A stretch of DNA of 64,000 bases from Rhodohalobacter sp. SW132 (GTDB taxonomy: Bacteria > Bacteroidota > Rhodothermia > Balneolales > Balneolaceae), in assembly GCF_003390325.1 (NCBI RefSeq), contig NZ_QUOK01000007.1, forward strand, positions 1-64,000. The letters are read 5' to 3'. This document shows, one piece after another, positions 35,603 through 44,518 of the stretch. The notes beneath the pieces were generated by a model. That model had not been told where the DNA came from, searched no databases, and was given only the letters and a program-made list of their open reading frames with translations. The translations under genes and the position numbers were made by a program. Position 1 is the first letter of the stretch; each line of letters starts with the position of its first letter.

Positions 35603-36076
35603 ATGAAACTAAGAATATTACTCCCCCTATTAGCGGCATCTCTCATTTTATTTGCTTGTGGAAATAACGGTGAGAGCACAGACAGGACCGGAGCTGCAGC
35701 CGAAACCGAAGAACAGGGACTTACTGATTTTGAACTCGAGCACGGCGTTGGACCCATCACCGAACGAGTGGATGTTGGCGATGACATTGATGGTGAATTG
35801 GTAACAAAAGGTCGCAACATCTACGAAATGAAATGCGAAATGTGTCACAACATGGAAGGGCGGATGGTTGGGCCTGAACTTGGTGATGTAATGGAGCGGC
35901 GCAGCCCCGAGTTCGTGATGAACTTTATCCTAAACCCATCCGGTATGGTGCGCGAGCACCCGGAAGGTCAGCGACTGCTGCAGGAGTATATGACCGCCAT
36001 GCCCTATCAAAACGTGAAAGAAGATGAGGCAAGAGCGATTGTGGAGTTCCTCAGAGATTACAACAAAAACAACTGA
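35603..36076 (+). CDS. Monohaem cytochrome c lipoprotein, probable NosZ electron donor
   Basis: A 157-aa lipoprotein (LFAC, Cys19) with a CEMCH haem-binding motif at 78-82 and a C-terminal AMPYQN supplying the likely axial Met. The domain is class I cytochrome c sized. The acidic linker (about 20-60) fits a membrane-tethered periplasmic protein. It precedes nosZ by 30 nt, the common position in Bacteroidota nos clusters, so it probably passes electrons to the nitrous oxide reductase. It would be exported by Sec and need cytochrome c maturation. Confidence 0.88.
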   Translation: MKLRILLPLLAASLILFACGNNGESTDRTGAAAETEEQGLTDFELEHGVGPITERVDVGDDIDGELVTKGRNIYEMKCEMCHNMEGRMVGPELGDVMERRSPEFVMNFILNPSGMVREHPEGQRLLQEYMTAMPYQNVKEDEARAIVEFLRDYNKNN

Positions 36077-36106
36077 TACAATACCAAACCTACAAACAAC
36101 AGAACA

Positions 36107-38083
36107 ATGAAGAATCAAAAATCAAACAAACTACGCAGCTTATTGGTGGGCGTTGGCCTGATTGCAGTTGCCGGCCTCATCTTTGCCGGATGTCCCTCGC
36201 AACAACGTGTGATGGACAGCGGTGATGCTGCACAAAAAGTGTACGTGGCTCCAGGTGAGCATGACGAATACTACGGCTTTTTCTCCGGTGGCTACAGCGG
36301 CCAGTTAAGCGTGTGGGGATTGCCTTCATCGCGCTTTCTAAAAGTAATACCGGTATTTTCACAGGATCCTGAAACCGGTTATGGCTACTCAGAAGAGACC
36401 AAGCCTCTCCTGCAAACCAGCTACGGATTTATCCCCTGGGATGATTCCCACCATCCTCATATTTCCCAAACCGATGGGAATGCCGATGGACGCTGGATCT
36501 ACATCAATGCCAATAATACACCACGTATTGCACGGATTGATCTGAAAACATTTGAAACCAAAGAGATCCTGGAGCTGCCAAATACGGGTGGTAACCACGC
36601 ATCTTCCTTCGTAACTGAAAATTCAGAGTACGTAATCGGAGCTACCCGTTTCAGCATTCCGTATGAAATGGATCTGGATGTGCCGATCGATAGCTACAGC
36701 GATGAGTTCAGGGGAGCGCTTTCCTTTATCGAACTCGATCCGGAGACCGGAATGATGAATATGGATTTCCAGATTCTTGTACCTCCATATAACTATGACC
36801 TTGGACGTGCAGGAAAAGGCCCATCTGGTGACTGGGTGTTCTTTACCACCTACAACACAGAAGAAGCCCACACCATGCTTGAAGTGAACGCTTCACGGTA
36901 TGATAAAGATTACATCGCGGCCGTAAACTGGAGAAAAGCAGCTGAGTTGGTTCGCAATGGCGCCGGTGAAACGATGGATGCCGAGTACTATCACAACTAT
37001 TACGAGGGCAACCAGGGAATCGCTATCAATGATGTTAAAAACCAGGTTACTGTTTTGACACCGGAAGATGGACAGGATTTCATCTACTTCCTGCCGACTC
37101 CTAAATCACCTCATGGTGTGGATATTGATCCAACCGGTGAATATATCGTTGCTGGTGGTAAACTTGCGACAGTCATCCCGGTTCACTCTTTCTCTCAAAT
37201 GATTGATGCGATTGAAAACGAGCGGTTTGATGGTCACGTGGAAAATATTCCCATCCTCGACTACGATGCAACAATCGTAGGTGAAGTAGAAAATCCGGGT
37301 CTCGGACCGCTTCACACCGAGTTTGATGGCCGCGGATATGCTTACACCTCCGTATATATCTCTTCCGAGATTGTGAAATGGTCGCTTGATACATTCGAAG
37401 TAGTGGACAGAATTGACGCCTACTATTCCATCGGTCACCTGATGATTACCGGCGGCGACACTAAAAATCCGGATGCGCGCTACATGATTGGTCTGACCAA
37501 GACCGCGAAAGATCGCTATCTGCCAACAGGACCGAAGCAAAATCACCCGGCGCAGCTGTATGATATCTCCGGCGACAGAATGGAGCTTCTGCTCGACTTC
37601 CCGACGATTGGCGAGCCTCACTACGCGCAGGCGATCCATGCAGATTTAATTAAAGATAATGTAGCACAAATCTACGAAATGGAAGATAACGATCACCCGC
37701 ATGCGCTTCGAAGAATTGCGGACAACCGTATTGAGCGTGATGGTGATGTAGTGCGGGTCTATATGGGATCTGTAAGAAGTCACTTCCGCCCTGACAACAT
37801 CGAGGGAATTCGTGTGGGTGACACCGTTTACTTCCACCTCACAAACCTTGAGCAGGAGTGGGATGTGGTACACGGAATCGGAATTAAAGGAGCCAACAAC
37901 GCTGAGATTCTCGTAGCACCGGGTCAGACTAAAACCCTGAAATGGGAGCCGACCCGAACCGGAATCTATCCGTTCTACTGCACCGCTTTCTGCTCTGCCC
38001 TCCACCAGGAGATGCAGGGATACGTGAGAGTATCTGCAGCTGATTCGGATGTGGAATTAACCTGGCGAACAGGTACCAATTAA
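36107..38083 (+). CDS. nosZ: Nitrous oxide reductase NosZ, clade II (Sec-type, lipoprotein signal)
   Basis: A 658-aa periplasmic N2O reductase converting N2O to N2. It lacks the twin-arginine signal of clade I and has a Sec/lipoprotein signal (FAGC, Cys29). The CuZ beta-propeller includes the DDSHHPH ligands at 112-118 and further His in GGNHASS, SPHGVD and GPLHTEFD. The C-terminal CuA cupredoxin carries Cys625, Cys629, His633 and Met636 (CTAFCSALHQEM). This domain order and signal are those of clade II (atypical) NosZ enzymes. It is followed by a terminator-like hairpin and repeat, then the remaining nos genes. No nirK, nirS or norB was seen in the window, so N2O reduction may be uncoupled from full denitrification. 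Confidence 0.97.
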   Translation: MKNQKSNKLRSLLVGVGLIAVAGLIFAGCPSQQRVMDSGDAAQKVYVAPGEHDEYYGFFSGGYSGQLSVWGLPSSRFLKVIPVFSQDPETGYGYSEETKPLLQTSYGFIPWDDSHHPHISQTDGNADGRWIYINANNTPRIARIDLKTFETKEILELPNTGGNHASSFVTENSEYVIGATRFSIPYEMDLDVPIDSYSDEFRGALSFIELDPETGMMNMDFQILVPPYNYDLGRAGKGPSGDWVFFTTYNTEEAHTMLEVNASRYDKDYIAAVNWRKAAELVRNGAGETMDAEYYHNYYEGNQGIAINDVKNQVTVLTPEDGQDFIYFLPTPKSPHGVDIDPTGEYIVAGGKLATVIPVHSFSQMIDAIENERFDGHVENIPILDYDATIVGEVENPGLGPLHTEFDGRGYAYTSVYISSEIVKWSLDTFEVVDRIDAYYSIGHLMITGGDTKNPDARYMIGLTKTAKDRYLPTGPKQNHPAQLYDISGDRMELLLDFPTIGEPHYAQAIHADLIKDNVAQIYEMEDNDHPHALRRIADNRIERDGDVVRVYMGSVRSHFRPDNIEGIRVGDTVYFHLTNLEQEWDVVHGIGIKGANNAEILVAPGQTKTLKWEPTRTGIYPFYCTAFCSALHQEMQGYVRVSAADSDVELTWRTGTN

Positions 38084-38136
38084 TAGACACGGGTTTACCC
38101 TTCATCCGGTAGCAATGCCGGGTGTTTGATCCCAAT

Positions 38137-38173
38137 CCCGGATCCGGCCTCAACTCCGGATCCGGGAATTTTT
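38137..38173 (+). terminator. Intrinsic terminator after nosZ
   Basis: CCCGGATCCGG pairs with CCGGATCCGGG across an 8-nt loop, followed by AATTTTT. It is 53 nt after the nosZ stop and separates the cytochrome c-nosZ pair from the downstream nos genes. Confidence 0.75.
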
Positions 38174-38202
38174 AACTGTTCTTTTTTTTGATGATGGGGT
38201 TT

Positions 38203-38311
38203 AGTCTCCCCTCGAGGGGAGTACGGCGAAGCCGGGAGGGGTGTTCATCCCCCTGTTCGCTCCGCTCACTTCCCCCTTCGAAGGGGGACTAAAATTCCAC
38301 TCTCAAGAGGG
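38203..38311. repeat. Dispersed CCCCTCGAGGGG-type repeat
   Basis: GTCTCCCCTCGAGGGGAGTA, ACGGCGAAGCCGGGAGGGGTG and CCCCCTTCGAAGGGGGAC are nested palindromes. Related copies are at 39476-39568 and in the elements at 43286 and 44343. Non-coding. Confidence 0.65.
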
Positions 38312-38367
38312 GACCATTCAACCCCATCATCAAAAAAAATCCAGTTTCACATATAGGAAATTAAACC

Positions 38368-38940
38368 ATGAAAATTCAATCAAAAATAATGATGGCTTTG
38401 GGCGCTCTGATGCTCATCGGACTCTATTACCAGCCATTTTGGACGATCAACATGTCGGCTCCGCAATACCCGGAAGGGATCGGTATGCACATTCACATAG
38501 ATGACGTAACCGGACACAACCGGCACGACCTGCAGAGTATCAACACACTAAACCATTATATCGGGATGGCGGAAATTCATAAAGAAGATTTCTGGGAGTT
38601 CGAGATCATGCCTTGGGTTATAGGCTTCCTGATTGCGTTTGGCCTGCTGGCCGCCGCAGTTGGAAATATAAAGCTGGTAATTACATGGCTTGTGTTGATG
38701 GTGCTTCTGGGTATAGTAGGACTGGTCGATTTTTACATGTGGGGACATGAATATGGCCATAATCTGAGTCCTGATGCACCGATTAAAGTGCCGGGCATGA
38801 GCTATCAACCGCCACTTCTTGGATGTAAACAACTTTTAAATATCAACGCCTGCTCCTGGCCCTACACCGGGTCGATTTTCATTGGCCTTTCTATGGTGCT
38901 GGCCGCAGGAGTTGTCTGGATTGAAAAATTCAAAAAATAA
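38368..38940 (+). CDS. Nos-cluster-associated integral membrane protein
   Basis: A 190-aa protein with four predicted hydrophobic segments (about 10-28, 76-98, 102-124, 168-186). A periplasmic loop holds MHIHIDDVTGHNRHDLQ and LNHYIGMAEIHKEDFWEFE, rich in His/Met/Asp. HEYGHNL and two Cys (LLGCKQL, NACSWPY) are possible metal ligands. Proteins like this sit between nosZ and nosL in many clade II clusters; their role is not known, although copper handling is a natural guess (inference). It is followed within 12 nt by the NosL-like gene, so they are an operon. Confidence 0.75.
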   Translation: MKIQSKIMMALGALMLIGLYYQPFWTINMSAPQYPEGIGMHIHIDDVTGHNRHDLQSINTLNHYIGMAEIHKEDFWEFEIMPWVIGFLIAFGLLAAAVGNIKLVITWLVLMVLLGIVGLVDFYMWGHEYGHNLSPDAPIKVPGMSYQPPLLGCKQLLNINACSWPYTGSIFIGLSMVLAAGVVWIEKFKK

Positions 38941-38952
38941 CGGATCAACACA

Positions 38953-39468
38953 ATGAAGAGTAAACTATCAGCTATGCTTATTCTCCTTCTGCTTGTTGCA
39001 GCGGGATGCAGTGAGCAGACAGAGACCAACAACAATGTATTCACATACACCAATCACCTTGATATTGATTATGGTGAGGATATCTGCGCTTACACCAACA
39101 AGCCGATTGAACGGGTACGGTTTGGCGGACGGATGATAATGAATGAGGGAGAGGCCCTGAAATTCATGTCAGCCGAAGCCACCGCAGGGTACTACCTGGA
39201 GATGGAAAATCGCGATCAGGTCAAATCGATCGAAATTGTAGATTTCGCCCATGGCCAGCAATACCTGCCCGTTTATGAACTTGTATACCTGCAAAGCAGC
39301 CTTCAGCCCAGCCCGAACGGACTGTTCCTGACGCCTGTGGATGCATCCAACGAAAGGATGAAAAACTATATCTATGACGCATATCCCGGCACATTTTACA
39401 GCTGGGAAGAAGTACTGGAGCTGGTCAGCGAGGAATGGGATCTCCCCGCCGCCGATGCTCGTGAGTGA
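38953..39468 (+). CDS. NosL-like lipoprotein (divergent copy)
   Basis: A 171-aa lipoprotein (AAGC, Cys19). DICAYTNKPIERVRFGGRMIM at about 43-63 occupies the place of the NosL copper-binding segment, here with one Cys (Cys45) and no CxxC or CxM pair. The C-terminal half (LFLTPVDASNERMKNYIYDA, SWEEVLELV) matches the NosL fold. NosL delivers Cu(I) to NosZ; this copy may have a different metal preference. It is followed by a repeat-filled gap of about 315 nt before the second, better-conserved copy. Confidence 0.8.
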   Translation: MKSKLSAMLILLLLVAAGCSEQTETNNNVFTYTNHLDIDYGEDICAYTNKPIERVRFGGRMIMNEGEALKFMSAEATAGYYLEMENRDQVKSIEIVDFAHGQQYLPVYELVYLQSSLQPSPNGLFLTPVDASNERMKNYIYDAYPGTFYSWEEVLELVSEEWDLPAADARE

Positions 39469-39475
39469 TGATTAA

Positions 39476-39772
39476 ACTCTCCCCTCGAGGTGAGTACGGC
39501 GAAGCCGGGGGGTGTCAATCCCCTCTCGAGAGGGGACAGTCACGCCGACGGCGTGACAGGGGTGTGTTAGTGAGGGTTGCAAACCTTTGATTAAATCATA
39601 ATCAGATCAACGTTCAGTAACATCCCCCAGAGCATACGCTGCACGCGTCTGCTCGTCCCCCTTCAAAGGGGGACTTTTAATCACAAAACCATAATCAACC
39701 CCAAAACTCCTTAAAGAGTCCCCCCTCTCTACCTGTAGAGAGGGGGCAGGGGGTGAGTAAGGGGTGAGTCAA
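39476..39772. repeat. Cluster of dispersed palindromic repeats between nosL copies
   Basis: Contains CCCCTCGAGGTGAG, ATCCCCTCTCGAGAGGGGAC, TCACGCCGACGGCGTGA, CCCCCTTCAAAGGGGGAC and CCCTCTCTACCTGTAGAGAGGG hairpins in succession. No gene is recognised. Confidence 0.65.
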
Positions 39773-39783
39773 ACGGATCAACA

Positions 39784-40269
39784 ATGAAGGGTAAATTTAA
39801 AATAACAACACTTTTAGCAATGCTGCTGATCGTGCTCACAGCATGCGAACCCGAACCGCAGCCGATTCAGTTCGGAAGCGACCAGGGTGACTACTGCCGC
39901 ATGATGATTACCGAACCGCAGTTTGCATCGCAAATCCTCAACAATCAGGGGCGCGCTTTCAAATTCGACTCCATTGAATGCATGGCGGCCTACGCACTGA
40001 CGGCTGAAGACTCAGATAACTTCCACTCTCAGTGGGTTCCCAACTTTACCAACCCTGATGAATGGCTGCAGGCCGAAGACGCCTTTTTTCTCCACAGTGA
40101 AACCCTGCGAAGCCCGATGGGCCTATATCTCTCAGCTTTTCCCGACCGGGAAACGGCTGAAGAATTTCTGCAGGAATACCGGGGAGAAATCGTGGGCTGG
40201 AACGAGGTGAAAGAAATTGTACGATCCGAATGGCTGACCGGCAACGGTAACAGCCAGCATACGCACTAA
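39784..40269 (+). CDS. nosL: NosL copper-chaperone lipoprotein
   Basis: A 161-aa lipoprotein (LTAC, Cys21). DYCRMMITEPQFASQILNNQGRAFKFDSIECM contains the family's C-R-M-M motif (Cys38, Met40/41) and the second Cys in ECM, the Cu(I) ligands. LRSPMGLYLSAFPDRETAEEFL is the conserved C-terminal part. NosL supplies copper for the NosZ active site in the periplasm. It is followed 18 nt later by the His/Met-rich outer-membrane gene. Confidence 0.87.
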   Translation: MKGKFKITTLLAMLLIVLTACEPEPQPIQFGSDQGDYCRMMITEPQFASQILNNQGRAFKFDSIECMAAYALTAEDSDNFHSQWVPNFTNPDEWLQAEDAFFLHSETLRSPMGLYLSAFPDRETAEEFLQEYRGEIVGWNEVKEIVRSEWLTGNGNSQHTH

Positions 40270-40287
40270 TTTTATTTGGAGAAAACC

Positions 40288-41346
40288 ATGAAACTCAGAA
40301 TCACAATCTTACTATCGCTGCTGTTTATCATCACAGGTTGTTTTAGTGCCAAAGTGGTTCAGGCGCAGCATGCCGATCATCACGAGCACTGCGAAACTGA
40401 ACATGTAAGCATGCACACATCTCACCAGGTAGCTTCACCGGCGGGAATTATGGGTGATCACGTGCACAGCAAAGGAAGCTGGATGTTTTCCTACATGTAC
40501 ATGGGTATGCAGATGGACGGACTCTATGACGGCCGTTCGGAATTAAATTCCACACAGCTGAATAGAAATTATGAAATGACGCCTGATAATATGTTTATGC
40601 AGATGCATATGATCGGTGCAATGTATGCGGTGAGTAACCGGGTTACGCTGATGGCAATGGTTCCGTTTCTTCAAAAAGAGATGGGGCATTTTCATACTGG
40701 ACACCAACACCATCAAAGCAGCATGAACAGTGCCGGACTGGGAGATATCAAACTGTCTGCCATCACACCACTCTACAGGAAAAACGGAAACAATCTGATC
40801 CTGAACGGTGGCATCATACTTCCAACAGGATCTATTGATGTGGCTTCGGATGGCCATATGGGCATGGAATCGCGTATGGGCTATGGAATGCAGCTGGGTT
40901 CAGGAACAACGGATCTGCACGGGTTGATCAGCTACTCCGGTCAGGCCGGAAACTGGGGATTCGGCTCGCAGGTCGGCGGTTTGATTCGGCTAGGAAATAA
41001 CAGCGAACAGTATCGTCACGGCAACAGTGCCGAGCATTCCGTTTGGTTAGGACGTCAGATTGCGTTCCCGCTAACGGCTACGGTCCGGCTGAACTCAACC
41101 TGGCAGGATCATATCCATGGTCAGGACAGCAACATCAATCCAGCGATGATTGCCACTGCAGACCCGTATTGCTACGGCGGACTCCGAAGCCGGGCAATGG
41201 GCGGACTTAATCTGCAATTGGGTTCTGTTCTTCCAGTGAGCGGCACCTTTGGAGTTGAAGCCGGTGCGCCAATCTACCAGAATTTGAACGGCCCGCAAAT
41301 GGGTGAAAGCTGGATGATTCTTTCAGCTATTCGAATCTCACTATAG
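40288..41346 (+). CDS. His/Met-rich outer-membrane beta-barrel-like protein, putative copper transport in nos cluster
   Basis: A 352-aa protein from ATG 40288 (a TGGAG ribosome site is just upstream; a TTG 12 nt earlier is less likely). Its leader could be read as a lipobox (ITGC) or as a signal peptidase I site (VQAQHADHH). After it comes HADHHEHCETEHVSMHTSHQ, an exceptionally His-rich segment, then Met-rich text (FSYMYMGMQMDG, MFMQMHMIGAMYA) and beta-strand patterns (GLISYSGQAGNWGFGSQVG, NLQLGSVLPV). The composition suggests copper binding or passage through the outer membrane. The barrel part resembles meta-pathway porin-like proteins, which is not a strong assignment. Encoded between nosL and nosD. 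Confidence 0.7.
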   Translation: MKLRITILLSLLFIITGCFSAKVVQAQHADHHEHCETEHVSMHTSHQVASPAGIMGDHVHSKGSWMFSYMYMGMQMDGLYDGRSELNSTQLNRNYEMTPDNMFMQMHMIGAMYAVSNRVTLMAMVPFLQKEMGHFHTGHQHHQSSMNSAGLGDIKLSAITPLYRKNGNNLILNGGIILPTGSIDVASDGHMGMESRMGYGMQLGSGTTDLHGLISYSGQAGNWGFGSQVGGLIRLGNNSEQYRHGNSAEHSVWLGRQIAFPLTATVRLNSTWQDHIHGQDSNINPAMIATADPYCYGGLRSRAMGGLNLQLGSVLPVSGTFGVEAGAPIYQNLNGPQMGESWMILSAIRISL

Positions 41347-41348
41347 CC

Positions 41349-42593
41349 ATGAAACGTAAAACCTACATATCACTTTTACTGCTCGGAATAATCTTGTTAC
41401 CTGGACTTCTCGCAGCACAGCAGATCCGCGTGTCACCCGATGGTGAAGTTCGAAGCATCAAAGAGGCCGTGGAGATGGCTCAGCCCGGAGATCATATCCT
41501 GGTTGAGGCGGGAACGTATACGGAGAGTGAAATCAAAATCACCAAACCGCTGACGCTTGAAGGCGTGGATCGTCCTGTGATTGACGGCAACCGGGAGGGG
41601 AATATCCTGATTATTCGCGCCGACAGCGTTACGGTGAAGGGGTTCATGATCAAGAACACCGGCCGTAGTTACGTCCGTGATTACTCCGCCATCCTCCTTG
41701 AAAATTCCAAGGACTTTCTGATCGAAGATAACGACCTGGATAACGTCTACTTTGGCATCTACCTGGCGGAAACAGATAGGGGGATTGTCCGCGGCAACCG
41801 GATCGAATCATACGACCGGCGTGAAGCCGCCTCGGGCAATGGCATTCATCTCTGGAGTGTGAGGAATCCCAAAATTCTAGACAATACGGTTATGGGGTTG
41901 CGTGATGGAATCTATCTTGAGTTTGCCGAAGGAGCCGAAATCTCCGGAAACCGAAGCAATGATAATAACCGGTATGGCCTGCACTTTATGTTTTCGGATA
42001 ACAGTGTGTACCACAATAATATTTTCCGAAGAAACGGGGCCGGTGTTGCGGTGATGTACTCCGAAAACGTGGATATGACTGAAAATTTATTCGAACATAA
42101 TTGGGGGGCATCGGCATACGGACTGCTGATAAAAGATATGCAAAAAAGCCGAATTGAAAGCAATCGCTTCTATCGAAATACAGTTGCCATCTATTCAGAA
42201 TCCAGCTCTGATATCAGCATCCATCGGAATAATTTTGAGCTGAATGGATATGCCGTAAATATCAAATCGAGCAGCCGGAACAACAATTTTACAGAAAATA
42301 ATTTTATCGAAAACAGTTTTGATGTAACCACCGACAGCCCCCGAAATCCCAACACGTTCGACAGTAACTACTGGAGCCAATACGAAGGCTACGATTTGGA
42401 CCGCGACGGAATCGGGGATGTACCCTACCGCCCGGTGCGGTTGTTTTCGGTGATCACGCAGCGTCAGCCTGAAGCTCTGATTCTTCTCAGAAGCATGCTG
42501 ATTACCTTGCTCGATACCGCAGAACGAATTATGCCGGTTTTAACACCACAGACGCTGACGGATGAACGTCCAAAAATGGAGCGAATTCAATGA
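41349..42593 (+). CDS. nosD: Periplasmic copper-processing protein NosD
   Basis: A 414-aa secreted right-handed beta-helix (NosD/CASH family). Signal peptide at 1-22 (ending LLAAQ). Coils include ILVEAGTYTESEIKI, IDGNREGN, GNGIHLWSVRNPKIL, GIYLEFAEGAEISGN, YGLHFMFSDNSVYHNN, AVYHNN-type asparagine turns, and the NosD signature SNYWSQYEGYDLDRDGIGDVPYRP near the C-terminus. It works with NosF and NosY, probably in delivering sulphur or copper for CuZ assembly. It starts 2 nt after the preceding gene and overlaps nosF by 4 bp (ATGA). Confidence 0.95.
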   Translation: MKRKTYISLLLLGIILLPGLLAAQQIRVSPDGEVRSIKEAVEMAQPGDHILVEAGTYTESEIKITKPLTLEGVDRPVIDGNREGNILIIRADSVTVKGFMIKNTGRSYVRDYSAILLENSKDFLIEDNDLDNVYFGIYLAETDRGIVRGNRIESYDRREAASGNGIHLWSVRNPKILDNTVMGLRDGIYLEFAEGAEISGNRSNDNNRYGLHFMFSDNSVYHNNIFRRNGAGVAVMYSENVDMTENLFEHNWGASAYGLLIKDMQKSRIESNRFYRNTVAIYSESSSDISIHRNNFELNGYAVNIKSSSRNNNFTENNFIENSFDVTTDSPRNPNTFDSNYWSQYEGYDLDRDGIGDVPYRPVRLFSVITQRQPEALILLRSMLITLLDTAERIMPVLTPQTLTDERPKMERIQ

Positions 42594-43303
42594 TACGAAT
42601 AGAAAATTTATTTAAGCAGTTTGGGGACCTCGATGTCCTTAAAGGAATGAACCTGGAGATCCCTGAAGGTCAGGCTACAGGCATTGTAGGGCCAAATGGT
42701 GCCGGCAAAACCACAATGATAAAAACACTGCTGGGCCTGGTCAAACCCGATTCCGGCATGATCCATGTGGATGGAGTAAAACTTAACGGTAACTGGCTGT
42801 ACCGCGAAAATCTCGGATATATGCCACAGGTTGCCCGCTATCCGGAAAACATGAAAGTATATGAACTTCTGGAATTCATCAAAGGCCTCAGGAACCAGGA
42901 AGCTGTATTTGAACAGGAATTGATTGAGCAGTTTAACCTGGGCCCTGAGATGGAAAAGCAGTTGCGCACGCTGTCGGGAGGTAATCGTCAGAAAGTAGGC
43001 GCCACGCTGGCGATGATGTTCGACCCGAAACTGCTCTTTTTTGATGAGCCCACAGCCGGGCTCGATCCGCAGGCGAGCCACAAGTTCAAGCAGCGTGTAC
43101 AGGCTGAAAAAGAGCGCGGCAAAACTGTGATTATCACCTCGCACATTATGAGCGAGCTGGAGCAGCTGGTGGATCACGTGGTCTTTATCCTGGATGGGAA
43201 AATTCGCTATTACGGATCGATGCAAAACCTGTTAACCGAAAACAAAGAGGAGCGTCTGGAAGGAGCTATCGCAAAAATGATGGATCAAAAAATCCCTTCT
43301 TGA
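42590..43303 (+). CDS. nosF: ABC transporter ATPase NosF
   Basis: A 237-aa ABC ATPase. Walker A GPNGAGKTT at about 34-42, signature LSGGNRQ at about 139-145, Walker B LLFFDEPTAGLD, and the H-loop IITSHIMSEL. It powers the NosDFY complex. The last codons (KIPS) and the stop are encoded by the left end of a dispersed repeat (43286-43461), so the original C-terminus may have been altered by its insertion. The final HMMxQK-like tail is not conserved in the family as far as I can tell. Confidence 0.95.
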   Translation: MIRIENLFKQFGDLDVLKGMNLEIPEGQATGIVGPNGAGKTTMIKTLLGLVKPDSGMIHVDGVKLNGNWLYRENLGYMPQVARYPENMKVYELLEFIKGLRNQEAVFEQELIEQFNLGPEMEKQLRTLSGGNRQKVGATLAMMFDPKLLFFDEPTAGLDPQASHKFKQRVQAEKERGKTVIITSHIMSELEQLVDHVVFILDGKIRYYGSMQNLLTENKEERLEGAIAKMMDQKIPS

Positions 43304-43461
43304 GAGGGGAAATGCGAAAACAAAATGGCGAAGCCAATTTTGTTAAACGAGGGGTGTGTTACGTGAAGTTGATGATCACTGACAAAGAAAATGTTCAGAT
43401 TAACGCTCCGTAACACCCCTCGCCTTCGCTACGCTTCGGCACTCCCCTCCAGGGGAGACTA
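43286..43461. repeat. Composite 175-bp palindromic repeat, copy 1 (after nosF)
   Basis: Begins AAAATCCCTTCTTGAGAGGGG, contains ACAAAATGGCGAAGCCAATTTTGT and CGAGGGGTGTGTTAC, and ends in the inverted counterpart GTAACACCCCTCGCC, TTCGCTACGCTTCGGC and CTCCCCTCCAGGGGAG. Copy 2 at 44343-44516 has the same blocks in the same order, so nosY is flanked by direct copies. CCCTCTCTATCCCGATAGAGAGGG at 43506-43529 is another hairpin in this gap. Confidence 0.75.
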
Positions 43462-43543
43462 AACAAAGCCATCAAACTTAAATCAAATTAAAACCTAATT
43501 ATTGAGTTCCCCCTCTCTATCCCGATAGAGAGGGGGACAGGGG

Positions 43544-44344
43544 ATGAGTCCCATGAAACTACTACTACACATAGCCCAAAATGAATGGAAATCTCTAATC
43601 CGCGGAAAGTGGGTCATCGGGTATGGATTGATCTTTTTAATCCTGACCGATACTCTGCTCCGGTTCGGAGGCGGCGGCCCAGAGGTTTTGCTGAGCATCT
43701 CCAACGTGATGCTGCTTTTTATCCCGCTGGTCGGGATGATTTACGGAATCTTATACATCTACCAGTCACGTGAATTTGTGGAGCTTCTGCTCACGCAGCC
43801 CATCAACCGAAAAACGCTCTACTGGGGACTTTTCGGTGGAATATCCCTGCCGTTGACCGCAGCGTTTATCCTTGGCGCTATTCTGCCGCTGAGCTGGCAT
43901 GGAATTGTAATGCAGGATTTTGTTGCATCTGCGATGGTACTCGGCCTGGGTGGTGTTCTGACCCTTATTTTTGTCGCTCTTGGATTTGTCCTGGGGCTCG
44001 CTTTTTATGATGACCGTATCAAAGGGTTCGGGTTTACCATCGTGATCTGGCTCTTCATGGCTATTTTGTATGACGGATTGATTCTGATGGCGGTGTTCAC
44101 GTTTGGCGATTACCCGCTTGAGCAGTTTGTGATTGCGGCCACGATGTTGAATCCAATAGATCTTGCAAGAATTATGGTGCTGCTGGAATTCGATATCTCC
44201 GCACTGATGGGCTACACCGGGGCAGTGTTCAACCGATTTTTTGGTTCAAGTATGGGCATCATCACCGCAAGCGGAATGCTCGCCATCTGGCTGGCCGTCC
44301 CCGCGTGGATTGGGATGCGGGTGTTTAACCGAAAAGATTTTTAA
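43544..44344 (+). CDS. nosY: ABC transporter permease NosY
   Basis: A 266-aa polytopic protein with about six hydrophobic segments, ABC-2 type. It starts ATGAGTCCCATG; either Met (43544 or 43553) is possible and GGGGA nearby serves both. The opening KLLLHIAQNEWKSLIRGKWVIGYGL is typical of NosY N-termini. With nosF it forms the membrane part of the Nos maturation complex. It lies 240 nt from nosF, the space being filled by a repeat, so the operon has been interrupted but not necessarily transcriptionally separated. Confidence 0.92.
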   Translation: MSPMKLLLHIAQNEWKSLIRGKWVIGYGLIFLILTDTLLRFGGGGPEVLLSISNVMLLFIPLVGMIYGILYIYQSREFVELLLTQPINRKTLYWGLFGGISLPLTAAFILGAILPLSWHGIVMQDFVASAMVLGLGGVLTLIFVALGFVLGLAFYDDRIKGFGFTIVIWLFMAILYDGLILMAVFTFGDYPLEQFVIAATMLNPIDLARIMVLLEFDISALMGYTGAVFNRFFGSSMGIITASGMLAIWLAVPAWIGMRVFNRKDF

Positions 44345-44516
44345 AAAATCCCCTCTCGAGAGGGGAAAGTGAAAACAAATTGGCGTAGCCAGATTTGTTG
44401 AACGAGGGGTGTGTTGGCAGGGCTGATAATTATTGATGTACATCAATACCATATCAACGTTTCGTAACACCCCTCGCCTTCGCTGCGCTTCGGCACTCCC
44501 CTTGAGGGGAGATTAA
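44343..44516. repeat. Composite 175-bp palindromic repeat, copy 2 (after nosY)
   Basis: AAAATCCCCTCTCGAGAGGGG, ACAAATTGGCGTAGCCAGATTTGT, CGAGGGGTGTGTT, then GTAACACCCCTCGCC, CGCTGCGCTTCGGC and CTCCCCTTGAGGGGAG: the same blocks as 43286-43461. The central about 50 bp differs between copies. Confidence 0.75.
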
Positions 44517-44518
44517 TC

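Noticed and set aside
38953-39468. Divergent NosL as a pseudogene
   Set aside because: Frame, signal and length are intact; only the ligand motif differs.
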